A stretch of 38,399 nucleotides of DNA from Rhypophila decipiens (lineage: Eukaryota > Ascomycota > Sordariomycetes > Sordariales > Naviculisporaceae). Location of the stretch: the NCBI GenBank assembly GCA_033297075.1, contig MU858312.1, forward strand, positions 1-38,399, given 5' to 3'. Position 1 is the first letter of the stretch; each line of letters begins with the position of its first letter. A program made the translations under genes and the position numbers. Below the pieces are notes generated by a model, which was not told the origin of the DNA, made no database searches, and was given only the letters and a program-made list of their open reading frames with translations. Below are positions 21,165-31,292 of this stretch, one piece after another.

Positions 21165-22849
21165 ATGGCGGACAACCTGGAAAATCAACCGTCTGCCTTC
21201 CTCCAAACCCCAAAATCACAACCATTCACTCCTGGTCCCTCCGAGTCTCATCATGAGAAAGCCACCACCTATGAACCAGAGGAGCGAGCCGCTATAGAAG
21301 CGAACCTCAAACGAAAGCTCGACCTCCGCTGCTCCCTCTTCGTCCTAATCTACATAATGAACTACCTAGACAGGAACAACATTGCCGCAGCCCGTCTGAA
21401 AGGTCTTCAAGACGACCTCTTACTCGACAACACACAATATGCCACGTGCCTGTCGATCCTCTACGTGGGCTACATCCTCATGCAAGTCCCCTCCAACATG
21501 CTTATCAACCGCATCGCACGGCCGTCATTGTACATCTCGGCCGTCATGGTCGTCTGGGGCTTGATTTCCACGCTTACTGGCGTGACGACCGACTTTGGCG
21601 GTATGGTTGCCACGCGGTTTCTGCTCGGCTTTGTGGAAGCTGCTTTTCTGCCTGGGGCCTTGTTGATTCTCTCAAAGTGGTATACTAAACGGGAGCTTGC
21701 GTTGCGAAATGCTATTCTGTTTTGTGGAAATATCATCTCGAATGCGTTTTCTGCCTTGATAGGGGCGGGTGTGTTGTCGAACATGCAAGGTGTCATGGGG
21801 CATGCTGCCTGGCGGTGGTTGTTTTGGATTGAAGGGGCGGTTACTATGGCCGTGGCTATCTCGGCGGCCTTCATCTTGCCTGATCTGCCTACAAATACCA
21901 AAGGCTTTACGAGGGAGGAGCTGGAGGTTGCGCGGCTCAGGATGACGGAGGATGTTGGGCTCGAGGACAAGGATAGTGCTGATATGGGGGTATTTGATGG
22001 GTTGTTGATGGTCGTGAAGGACTTGAAGGTTTATGTCATGATGTTGGTGTTTACCGTCTATACCGTGGGCTTGTCGTTTAATGCCTTCTTTGTAAGTGAA
22101 CTCCACTCGAAGTGAAACTGATCATGTCGATGGTGCTGACAAGATTTGCAGCCAACCCTGACGGCGACATTGGGATTCGGATACGTTCCAACCCTGCTGA
22201 TGAGCGCCCCTCCTTGGGTATTTGCCTGTATTGTCTCGCTCGTCAACGCCTGGCATGCGGACAAGACGCAGGAGAAGGCAAGTGTGATCTGCTGATTGCT
22301 GACTGCTCAGTCATGTGGCAATAGTATGCTAATCAACTCAATGGATAGTTCTACCACATCATCGGGCCCATCGTTGGCGGACTGGTAGGCTTCGTCATCA
22401 GCATGTCAACAGACAACACGGCCGCCCGATACGTGGCTCTATTCCTCCAGGCAAGCTCATACGCAGGATACATCATCTTTTACTCGTGGATATCGTCGTC
22501 CTTTCCTCGGCCGCCGGCAAAACGGGCAGTCGCCCTTGCCATGGTCAACGCTTTCGCGCAGCTTGGCAACGTCGCAGGGTCTTATGTCTGGGAACTCAAA
22601 GAGAACGGCTATCGCAAGAGTTATGGCATTGTCACGGCCATGTTTGGACTGACTATTGTGGGCTGTTGGGTATTTAGAATGATGTTGCTGAGGTTGAATA
22701 AGAAGCTCGATAGCGGCCAGTTTCAAATTGGCTGGGAGGCCGGTGGGCATGAGAAGGGAGAGGGACATGATGCCGGCATAGCAACTGGGGCGTCTGAAGG
22801 TGCGGTTCATGCCACCGAGGTGAGGACTCGATTTAGGTACCTCATCTAA
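21165..22849 (+). CDS. MFS transporter, ACS (Dal5/Tna1-like) group
   Basis: Three exons, 21165-22091, 22152-22277 and 22349-22849, give 517 residues. Intron 1 (60 bp) starts GTAAGT. Intron 2 (71 bp) starts GCAAGT at 22278 and ends ATAG. This GC-AG pair is required, because the frame otherwise ends at a TGA and the nearest GT donor puts exon 3 out of frame. The join gives ADKTQEKFYHIIGPIVGG, matching the family. Other marks are NYLDRNNIAAARL in the first membrane segment, MQVPSNMLINRIARPSLY, GFVEAAFLPGALLILSKWY and WRWLFWIEGAVT. It should be a 12-segment plasma-membrane importer of an organic anion such as a nicotinate- or allantoate-like solute. It is related to, but clearly different from, the MFS gene at 2244-4056. 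Confidence 0.9.
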
Positions 22850-23111
22850 GAGATAAGAGGGGCTTAATATTGTATTTGTTCTTCCAGCTTAGCAAGTGTA
22901 CAGCATTCTACGGTACATGTAAATAGTCAAGTTGGTATCTGATAAGCATAAATCCACAGCAAGGCGTCAGTATCTTGGAATGGCAGTCCTGAACACGATA
23001 CCGAGTGCCAACTGAAGCAGTCCAGTACGTCTGCAGCCTGACTCTTTGGTACGTGTCCAATACAATAGGGGATCGACGCGCAACCGGGAACCGTGTTGAA
23101 TATCCAGTTGC
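22850..23111. other. Convergent 3' flanks
   Basis: A short gap between the ends of the rightward MFS gene and the leftward Thr-rich protein gene. TATTGTATTTG and AATAGTCAAG strings are possible 3'-end signals. Nothing else is seen. Confidence 0.4.
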
Positions 23112-24288
23112 CTAAAAGACAGCCTCGACAGACAATTCGACCAATGAACAAAACGTGTCCCGTGCTTTTGGGTCGAGAGTGACGAGTATGCGTGTAGGAT
23201 GGAAGATTTGGAAGGCAGGGCACATTACAAACTTTCCTGTTGGTGGATTCCATGTGAGCGATCCCGTGCTCGGATCCCAGTTCCAACTGTAGTAAAATTC
23301 TTTTCCATCTATTTTTTCCTGCGTGCCAAGTTTCAACGTCTCCAAGCCCGTTGACGAATTTGCTACATCCTGGGAATAAGCGTACATGACTGTGCCGTCG
23401 GAAGTGGTGTGAATCAACCGATACGTAGAGTCGGATTCCTCTTGGAAGGTAAATAGGGCGGCCTCCAGCATGTTCTTGGTCCCGTCAAGGATTGTGTCAC
23501 TATTATCTGACCCCAGTTTGGCATAGTATAGGTTGAAATGTACAGCATCGTAAGCCAAGAGTCTAAACGATCTGGGCACCAGTGTAGTTGATACAGCCGT
23601 GGTCGAGGTCGTGGTGGTTGTGGGTATTGTTCTGGTCTCGAACCGGGTGATTGTCGTCTGCACCGTCGTCTCGGTTGACCTTGTGGCTGTGGTCTTGGAG
23701 GTCTTGGTTGTGGTGCGCTTAGGGCTGGTGGTCGTTGTCTCGGTCACGGTCCTGGTCGTCTTCTTGGTGCTTGTGTTCGGGTCGGGGAGACAGCTGCAGC
23801 CGCTCGACAAAGACTCGGGTGGAAACCCGTCAAGTATGTGGTAAAATGCGTCTCCAGTCACATCGGCATCATGCTTCTCGAGATAGCTCGTTGTCGTTGT
23901 TCGACTGACAACGATTCTGGTGATGGTCGGTGATCGTACGGTAGTCGTCGATGTTTTGGTGTTGGTGTTGGTCTTTGTCCTGGTGGTTGTCTTTGAAATT
24001 GTAGTCTTTTCCGTCAGTGTTTTGGTGCTGCCGATGGTTTTGGTGACGATCACCGTTCTAGTTTTGGCAGATTTCCATGTCAGCCCAGATCCAGGTCTGG
24101 AACATGCTGGATATAACAGCATTCACCATGGGAACATACTTCCAGACTGTATGTAGGTAGTCATGGCAGAACGGTAATGCCTCGGCCAGATTGCTTCTCA
24201 GGACTCGCAAAAGAGTGTAGCCTTGGCAACGTTGACTGCTGGCATACTGAGCTCCCATAAGGAGCGTGAAGAGAATGGTGTAGCGCAT
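23112..24288 (-). CDS. Secreted Thr-rich protein of unknown function
   Basis: Two exons, 24288-24140 and 24057-23112, give 364 residues. The 82-bp intron has donor GTATGT, a CTGAC branch string about 20 bp before the acceptor, and ends ACTAG; removing it joins two frames in phase. The ATG at 24288 opens a signal peptide (MRYTILFTLLMGAQYASSQ) and lies about 105 bp from a TATA box. An upstream in-frame ATG at 24384 would sit almost on that TATA box, so it is unlikely. After a short Cys-containing stretch (LLRVLRSNLAEALPFC) come two Thr/Lys-rich blocks, probably heavily O-glycosylated, split by a segment with SGCSCLPD. The last 150 or so residues form a folded domain with FRLLAYDAVHFNLYYAK and two further cysteines. 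Surface or wall location is likely; the activity is unknown. Confidence 0.75.
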
Positions 24289-24391
24289 ATCGACCCGCTC
24301 TCCCTTCAAATCTCTGAAAAGACCGAAGTGGGAGTCTCTAACTTGCAGAACAGGACAGAACCGACGAGCCACGACCCCGGTCATTAGTTCG

Positions 24392-24398
24392 TTATATA
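24392..24398 (-). promoter_or_regulatory. TATA box of Thr-rich protein gene
   Basis: TATATAA on the minus strand lies about 105 bp before the ATG at 24288. Its position decides against the ATG at 24384. Confidence 0.55.
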
Positions 24399-24574
24399 TC
24401 TTTTACAAACAGTGCCATGTTGGATTAGCCATCACATTCCCATTCTCCGAATAGTACAGGATTGGATTTCGATCCTCTTGTCATGGGTAGAAAATGATAG
24501 AAACACGCCAAGAAAGCATTCCGTCGTCAAGAATGTCACGCGGAAAAGTGGGTCATTTAGGGCCCTGATTCCTC

Positions 24575-24582
24575 TATATAAG
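24575..24582 (+). promoter_or_regulatory. TATA-like element without an obvious gene
   Basis: TATATAAG sits in a near-palindromic CCTCTATATAAGAGG context. A C/T-rich stretch resembling a fungal transcription start region follows (24592-24660). The first ATG after it, near 24679, opens only a four-codon frame. Beyond lies the 3' end of the leftward 2EXR gene. It may start a noncoding or antisense transcript, or be chance. Confidence 0.3.
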
Positions 24583-24797
24583 AGGGTGCAACTACCCCCC
24601 CTTTTTACCTAGAAATCAACGCTCTTTCAACCTCTTTTTCTAACCCTCAATTCGCGTCATAAAGAACCCTGCCCTCAATGTCTCTAATGTGATGTCAGGT
24701 CAGTCACTGTCAGAAAAAGGGCACTTTTTGAACTCGGGCCGATCCGGGTAATCGGCAAGGTTGAAGCTATGAAATATCTGAAAATCTATTTCCCGGA

Positions 24798-26039
24798 CTA
24801 CCGGGCTCTATCATAAAGAACTGGAAACACATTTGCATCTGCCCTATGCCAGCGCAGCCAACTACCCACCTCAACATATCGGGGCTCAGGTCCTTGTGTA
24901 ATAGTCACGTCGATGACTACGTCCACTTGTGGAAAGGGCTTTGGGGGTGGCGGTTGTTCCCAACAGTACTTTTCCCACAGCTCTTTGAATGGTTGCAACG
25001 CGTGCCTGATCAGCATCTCCCGTCCCTTTTGACCGCGCTCCGTGATTGTCCGCAGGGAGAGTAACACTTTGTGTTGCTCGTCGGGATCATTAACCCTAAA
25101 AGTAACAAAAGGTTTCTGTCTGAGGCCCATGCTCGACAAAGCGCCGAAGACGATGGCATCATCGATTCTGACATAGCGGGTTCTTCGAATGAGCCAGTCT
25201 CCCAGGAGTCTGCGTTGGCTGCTGTTGGTTAGGTCCCGCCAAACCTCGGAAGATGAGACCAATCTTAGTGTTTCCGGGTAGGCCACCAGGATTTGGTTTT
25301 TCTCTGCAATCCAGAGCAAGTCAAATACATCACGGCCGATCGAGTCTTGGTGAAACAAGGGGTTCTCAGGCTGTTCGTCCTAGGGATCAGCTGGGTTATG
25401 ATCCTTTCGCAGGACTGCCAAGTCCAGAATCAGCTGGTCACATCTAAAATTCAACTTGGGGCTGGAAAGGCAGTCCCTCATATCAACCCGATAGTTATGA
25501 TTCCCGGGGAATCTAGTAGTCATGGCGGCAGAAATAACCGTGATCATGTACTCGTTCTCCCAGCGGCACACCTTGTCGGCCAGTTTGTGTCTGCCCTCGC
25601 TCGTGTCCTCGTCAAGGCCAAACCGGTCGAGGGCATATATTCGAGTCTCGCGACAGACCTGGGCAATCGGTGGGGGCGATAGAGTATAAAGGACTGCGGC
25701 ATTTCCGAATTCTTCTTCATTCTTTCGTGCCTTGAAGTAGCCGGTGAAGTAGGGCAATCTGTATCCGCCAACAGGTGCTGGAAAGCACCAGATAACCAGT
25801 GGCGACCCCGGAACTAACCATCGCCTTCCAATCTCGTCCATGCTCCAGTCATCCGTAGGCCAGACTGACGCGTGAGGCCATATCATGTCGGTGAGCTCTC
25901 GTGGCAGCTTGTGGATGCCGGCCTTTTGTTCGGATGAGGGAAGCGAATCGGCCGATGACGCCTGTTCTTGTTCTGGATCTTTGTGAATGTTTGCTTCGGG
26001 CCCGGGGCCGTCCGCGGTGTTGGGGGTCTCGGGTTTCAT
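24798..26039 (-). pseudogene. 2EXR-domain protein gene with in-frame TAG
   Basis: The frame from ATG 26039 runs 219 codons to a TAG at 25382-25380, then stays open in the same phase for another 193 codons to 24798. The total would be about 412 residues. The first part has a low-complexity N-terminus, then GIHKLPRELTDMIWPHAS and PPIAQVCRETR, the two conserved strings of the fungal 2EXR family (function unknown, often large paralog sets). The second part (FDLLWIAEKNQILVAY onward) looks coding: no stops and a protein-like composition. The only intron that could remove the TAG in phase would use a poor donor, GTCCTG, and be 36 or 45 bp, too short to be convincing. I read it as a recent nonsense break, an allele, or a sequencing error; two separate genes is unlikely because the second part has no ATG near its start. 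Confidence 0.65.
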
Positions 26040-26643
26040 AGTCGAGCAAGGAACATCGACCGGAATCGAGATGAAATGATGATGATCACACGGTTATGGG
26101 TTGCGGTGTCGTCGTTGACCCTGTTGATCTGACGAGAACCAAGAGTGAGAGGTTCGGAGCGGGAGGTGACAAGGAGGGCTTGGGACCAGGAAGATTGCGA
26201 AAGTCCAACTGGAATAGAAGCTTGTCGTCAAGTGGAAGGCATGAGAGAGCTGAAATCAATCTGGATAGTCTGAGATGACGGTGTTTCTAGGTTGTCGGGG
26301 ACCAGTAGGTTGAGTATTAAAGAGGAGCGAGGTTCAATAAAATGAACAATGGTGGTATTGTCGTAGGTCAACTTGAAGGATGGGACGCTAAGGTAATGAT
26401 GCTTTTGGGAGCAGGAATTCTCCGGGCCCACCAGCGCAGAAACTCTCAAGTCACGAATGGCTCTTTGCGGAAGGAACATTACAACCGAGGCGGCTACTGC
26501 GAGAACCTGAATGCCCTGGTGCCTGCCTGCCAAAGATCAAATTTTTGGTATACCTAATTATGCACGCTAAAGAGACCATTACCATACTGCCGCTCCTTCA
26601 CGTTGTACACTTTTGAGAGTCCATACCATTATTGCTTCAACGC
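26040..26643. other. Intergenic between divergent/tandem minus genes
   Basis: This holds the promoter of the 2EXR gene (next to 26040) and the 3' flank of the triple Cys-module gene (next to 26643). Frames of 71 to 101 codons here have no recognisable features. Confidence 0.4.
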
Positions 26644-27459
26644 TCAAAGACCACAGATGCCGTCGTTGCAAATGATCAGAGTGAAACCACAGTCTGCATC
26701 AGTCCGGCACGACGCGCCAATGCATGCCAACGGGCTGTCGCCACAGGAAGGGTTCTGGTTTCCACCGCCAGGATTTCCGGTTGGCGTAGGCCGGGTGGTA
26801 GGAGTGGTAGGAGTGGGCTGAGGCTGGCCGGCAGTGCGAGTGACAGTGATGGTGATGACTCCTGGAGGTTGGCGGACTGACGTCGTGGGCACAGGGTTGC
26901 CGCCGACGGTGGCGCACTTTCCGTTGACGCAGCCGAGCTGACCGTCGCAGTCGTTCTCGGTCTTGCAGGTGGCACCTGTAACAACCAGTCAGTAGGGTAC
27001 TCCTTCAAAGAAGACTCAAGAGCTGCTGTGCTTGGACTCACCAGCGCAGTGTCCTTCCCATACACAGCCGGCGACCGATGTGGGAGCTGGCCGGGCAGTG
27101 GTGCGGACAGTGGTGCGGATGGTAGTAGGTCTCGCTGTCGTTCTGGCCGTCGTCCGGGCCGTGGTGGGAGAGCCACCGACAACGGCGCATTTACCGCTGA
27201 GGCATCCCAGTTGACCGTCGCAGTCAATTTCGGTCTTGCAGGCGTCCCCTAGAATGATATTAGCCCCTCGTCTGTCATCTCAGGTTGCCATAAATTTCAG
27301 GAACGTACCAGCACAGTGACCCGTCCATACACATTCCTCTTCTTCGCCTCCACCGCCACCCCGTTGACGGGCAGCTATCTGGTGCTCTTCAGCTGGGATC
27401 CGTTCAGCCAGGGCACTGGCGCCCAAGGCGAGAGCGGCAAGAATGGCGTAGGCCTTCAT
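26644..27459 (-). CDS. Secreted protein with three six-cysteine modules
   Basis: Three exons, 27459-27309, 27248-27042 and 26975-26644, give 229 residues. The introns are 60 bp (GTACGT) and 66 bp (GTGAGT), both phase 1. Residues 1-18 are a signal peptide (MKAYAILAALALGASALA). Three cysteine modules follow, separated by Thr/Pro/Arg-rich linkers likely to be O-glycosylated. Modules 1 and 2 share spacing C-x5-C-x4-C-x5-C-x5-C-x4-C with a common CDGQLGC core. Module 3 has C-x6-C-x4-C-x5-C-x6-C-x4-C. Both introns interrupt the Gly after GHCA, at the same place in modules 1 and 2, which indicates exon duplication. The spacing recalls small knottin-like or carbohydrate-binding folds, but I cannot assign a known family. 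Extracellular or wall location is likely. Confidence 0.8.
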
Positions 27460-27562
27460 GGTGGAGTATTCTTAAGTAAAATGATTCAAAAACAACACCT
27501 CGGTGGCTTGCTGGGAAAGTACCAGGAACTCTCTTGACGGAGCCCGGGCGAGTTGTGTCCGG

Positions 27563-27569
27563 TTATATA
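27563..27569 (-). promoter_or_regulatory. TATA box of triple Cys-module gene
   Basis: TATATAA on the minus strand lies about 105 bp before the ATG at 27459, supporting that start. Confidence 0.6.
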
Positions 27570-30272
27570 CCCCCATACCTTTCATTATTCTGAGCATTAT
27601 GGCTGTATGGAAGCCAGAGTCTGGACATGGAACCAGCAGACGTGGCCCGCCACTCGGAAGACAGAATGTTAATATGTGAGAGCATGTTTACAAGAAGAAA
27701 GAAACAGAAAAGAATTAGCTGAAGTAACGCAGGGGAATGAACTTGATAGTGCCAAGAAGGAAGCAGCCCTCGTTTAAGCACAGTCAAGCATTGGATTCCG
27801 GATCGACAAGATTTGCCGGCCCAGTGGTACCACCCCAACCTAGTCTGTTGCCAAATTCATCCTCCGGCCTGGTTGGAGTGCCTGGCACGGGACTTGACAT
27901 CCCCAAAGTTGGCTCCGCAAAGACCAAGAGAGTCCAAGATGGGTCAAGAAAAGTCCAAGAAAGCCTAAGAAGAGATCAATGTTGCTTGTTCCTAACAAGC
28001 AACTGTCAAAGTTGATTAATGACTTGGCAAAGCCTCAAATCCCAGAAGCCTTGTCGGTTGCTCTTTGTTAGCCAACAATCGGCCTCTGAACCTGGCAAAT
28101 GTGTTTATTTTACTTGATTCCGATCTGGACTCAATGACCCGGCTGGGAAATCCGATTTGCGGATCGAAAAATCTGTTTTTTTTTCTTCACTACTTTAGCC
28201 AGCGGGGGCGCCAAGCGACGGGTGTTATATGACTACAGGAGACCAGCCAAATAGACGAGTTGAAGCCCAAATGGCGAGTAATATACAAGGATGACGAATG
28301 GTGGTCCGACACCCAGTAATTTGCCGAAAAGCGGGATAATTGCAGACCTCTCAGTCGTCTGGGGAAACGAGGCGGAATCGAGAATCTGGGGTACAGGTAA
28401 ACAGACATAAGTGTGAGTGGGCATCGGCGACGGCACAACAGTGCAGAGAGATGACCATCCTTCACACCGGGATTGGACAGATCGAGAGATCTCTCGATTC
28501 CTCGCTTAGGAACGAAGCTTCGCAGCTGGTGACCTCCGGAGATGAATCGAAGCTGGGACGCGTCACTCTTTTATACACTCATGCACAGGTCGAATGAACG
28601 GATGCCACTTCCTCCGGTACAACTAATATCAACGCCTAATATGCATGTCAGGGACAAGAGCTTATTTCACCCTGGAGCATGTAAAATACAATATCTCACA
28701 TATTCTTAAGTAAATTTTTCGAGTTGTCACTAGCGCAAGGGGGATTTGCCCCGATCTGCATGACGCAGACGCACAAATCGGGAGCTCTGGACGGCTATTA
28801 ACAAGCCAAGGTTGGTTACTTACATGATTCCGAGACTCGGATGCTACCTTGCGGCAAAATTGAGGTCTATATGGTTCGAGAACTTGGAAGCGACTGTGGT
28901 ATTCGGGACTTGTCGACGACCTCGACCAGGCTTTTGAAGTATATGGGAGCTCGTGCCTGGGCTGGTGGTCCGAATCCGAGACCGGGAGAGAAACAGAGCA
29001 CGACAAATGGAAGAGCATCCGTGTCCTGTCCAAGTGTTCTAGATTCGGACACCAACGTCGTTCCTGTCCTCGGAGATGGTCCTGCGCTCGTTGGGCCATG
29101 TTGAGACCAGCATGATGCCCGGAAACGTTGCTTGGTCTATCCAGGAAAGCCTTCATGTATCTGCCGGGCCGAGTCCTCAGTTCGAGCACTCGGCAGCCAC
29201 TTCTGTCGGTCTTGTACTCCTCCTTGCTCTGCTGCCAAGACACATCACGATGATATCTAAAGGTATAACACGGGCCAGAAAGCAGTGCCATCGGTCGAGG
29301 TGTTATATGTCGGCAACAAGCTATTAGGATCAGAATTCCAGACCGAGGATTGCACGAATGAAGTGGGACGGACATCATGTTACAGCTGCACTGCCAAATG
29401 ACCACGCACTGGCTGGAGCGGCTGATTTTGTGCGGCGAAGTCAGTTTCTGTCTCGAACTCTCCAAGCGAGGTCAACCTACAGGTATGCTACCATCAACGA
29501 CACTTGAATTCATTGGTCACTACCGCCGAAGCGGCCTCCCAGTACGAACTTGGATGGCTGTCAGCATTTATAGACATATGAGGTAAGTATAAAAGGTGTC
29601 TTTATAGATGTCAAAAGCTACCCTAATTTTGACCAACAGAAAGGAGAGAGGGCAGTATGCCCAACATGAAGTGAGTTGGAAAATTGTAATACCTAATCAA
29701 GATATGAGCCGAGTTCTACTGGAGTTGTGATTGCCGAGCTTTAGGATTAAAAAGGTGAGGCTGTGGTAGTAGGAAATGGACCAAGGATTCTGGCTAACCT
29801 GGGCGAGATGACTGCTCAATAATTACCAGGGCAGTACCTGGTATAGGCATGTGTGAAATTGGCAATCGTTATTTTACGGTATTTACTGTCGTGATGGAGT
29901 GACTCCAGTCAACCCATCAAGGTGCACCACTGAGTCACATGTAGAGAATTACACTAACAGGATACCGTGTTGGAAGCATGGTGGTCTGTTAAGAAATGCT
30001 GGAAGTTCAATGACCACGGAGTCAGGGACCCACTCTTGGCAGGATCCAGGGGTCTGGCATTGTCGGTGTGACACCACTGCAGTGACTGCACCAGGGGCAT
30101 AAAAGTGGGGTTTCATCCGTGCCCCGCGCCGGCGCCGACTCCGCTGGGGTTTCGCGATGAGAATAACGGCCCCCCTTGTTTAAAGTTTCCTCCGACCGCT
30201 TGGAGAATGCGCTGCTTCTGTTTGCGCTCAAGAATTCGTGTTCCTGCGCGACCGGTACGCTTTGCTCATACA
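27570..30272. other. 2.7-kb region without a convincing gene
   Basis: The longest frame is 267 codons on the minus strand (28662-29465), with no signal peptide, motif or family likeness; composition is rich in Ser and Arg, as expected by chance. A good splice pair (GTAAGT at 29583, CAACAG ending 29639) and an ATG frame from 29358 (43 codons) hint at a decayed or very small plus-strand gene near 29.3-29.7 kb, but no coherent protein emerges. A T-run lies near 28171. A CATAAAAG string near 30098 may serve the guanylate kinase gene. Confidence 0.4.
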
Positions 30273-31006
30273 ATGGCTCCCAGTAAGATTACCCCAGCGA
30301 CGCGACAACAAGACAAGAAAATGACGGATTAACTGGCCTCCCTTGTGTCTCTAGCATCCCACCTCCCGCCGAACAAGCTGCCCGTGGTCATCTCTGGCCC
30401 CTCGGGCGTCGGCAAGGGCACCCTCTTCAATCTCCTCTTCGAGCGCCATCCCGACACGTTCGCTTTTTCCGTCTCGCACACGACCCGAAGCCCCCGAAAC
30501 GGCGAGCAGGATGGCGTCCACTACAAATTCGTCACCAAGGAGGCCTTCCAGGAGCTCAAGGCCAAGAACGGTTTCGTCGAGAGCGCCCAATTCGGCAGCA
30601 ACTTCTACGGCACCAGCAAGGCCACCATCCAGGAGCAGAGCGCCAAGGGCAAGGTGGTAGTGCTGGACATTGAGATGGAAGGCGTCAAGCAAATACAAGC
30701 CTCGGATCTCAAGGCGCGCTACGTGTTTATCGCGCCGCCTTCGGAGGAGGAGCTCGAGCGCCGGTTGCGCGGGAGGGGAACAGACAAGGAAGAGGACATC
30801 ATCAAGAGGTTGACCCAGGCCAAGAAGGAGCTCGAGTACTCCAAGACTCCCGGCGTGCACGACAAGATTATTGTCAACAAGGTTGGTGCACTTGACGGCT
30901 GGGCCTCGTGTTGTTTGCCTTGTCAGATGCTAACAACTGGACCTAGGACTTGGAGACTGCATACAAGGAGTTGGAGGATTTTATCTACGCGCCTGTTTCG
31001 GAATAG
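30273..31006 (+). CDS. GUK1: Guanylate kinase
   Basis: Three exons, 30273-30282, 30355-30881 and 30947-31006, give 198 residues, the usual length for the family (about 187-200). The enzyme converts GMP and ATP to GDP and ADP in the cytosol, an essential step in GTP supply. The P-loop GPSGVGKGT is at residues 18-26. The GMP-binding region contains SHTTRSPRNGEQDGVHY, and VVLDIEMEGVKQIQ and FIAPPSEEELERRLRGRGT are family strings. The first coding exon is only 10 bp (ATG GCT CCC A), joined by a 72-bp intron with donor GTAAGA. The last intron (65 bp, GTTGGT, TGCTAAC branch) splits the C-terminal helix. A full P-loop and regular introns argue for an active gene. Confidence 0.95.
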
Positions 31007-31292
31007 AAGACCTGATTTCAGCGAGTGCGAGTTAATACCCTGTGGATATAGTATAAAAGTCATTTCATTGCTTATCATGCTCGCGTCATTTTGCCCGGCC
31101 GGCAGCACAGACCTGGATCTCGGCCCAGCGAAGATGATATCCGCTAATTAAACTTTGGTACTCTAACTTTTTTTCAGCTCGATACTTGCCGAGGATATAC
31201 TCGTCCGTCCTTCGATTTTCCTCTCTTTCACATCATCTTCTCTTGCACACTTTTCCTCTACTTGGCATCACAGTGCACTTGGAGCAACGACC

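Noticed and set aside
24058..24384. Start of the Thr-rich protein at the upstream ATG 24384
   Set aside because: It would lie almost on the TATA box, and the signal peptide begins only at the ATG 24288.
25335..25427. In-frame intron removing the TAG of the 2EXR gene
   Set aside because: The only in-phase choice uses donor GTCCTG and is 36 or 45 bp, shorter than every other intron in the window and with a poor donor.
28865..28885. GGTTCGAG string as a possible tRNA T-loop
   Set aside because: No matching acceptor, D or anticodon stems could be found around it; a similar GTTCGAA at 7010 lies at the Erf2-type start codon.
28662..29465. 267-codon minus-strand frame
   Set aside because: Ser/Arg-rich composition, no signal peptide or domain, and no supporting promoter. 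Treated as chance within a gene-poor region.
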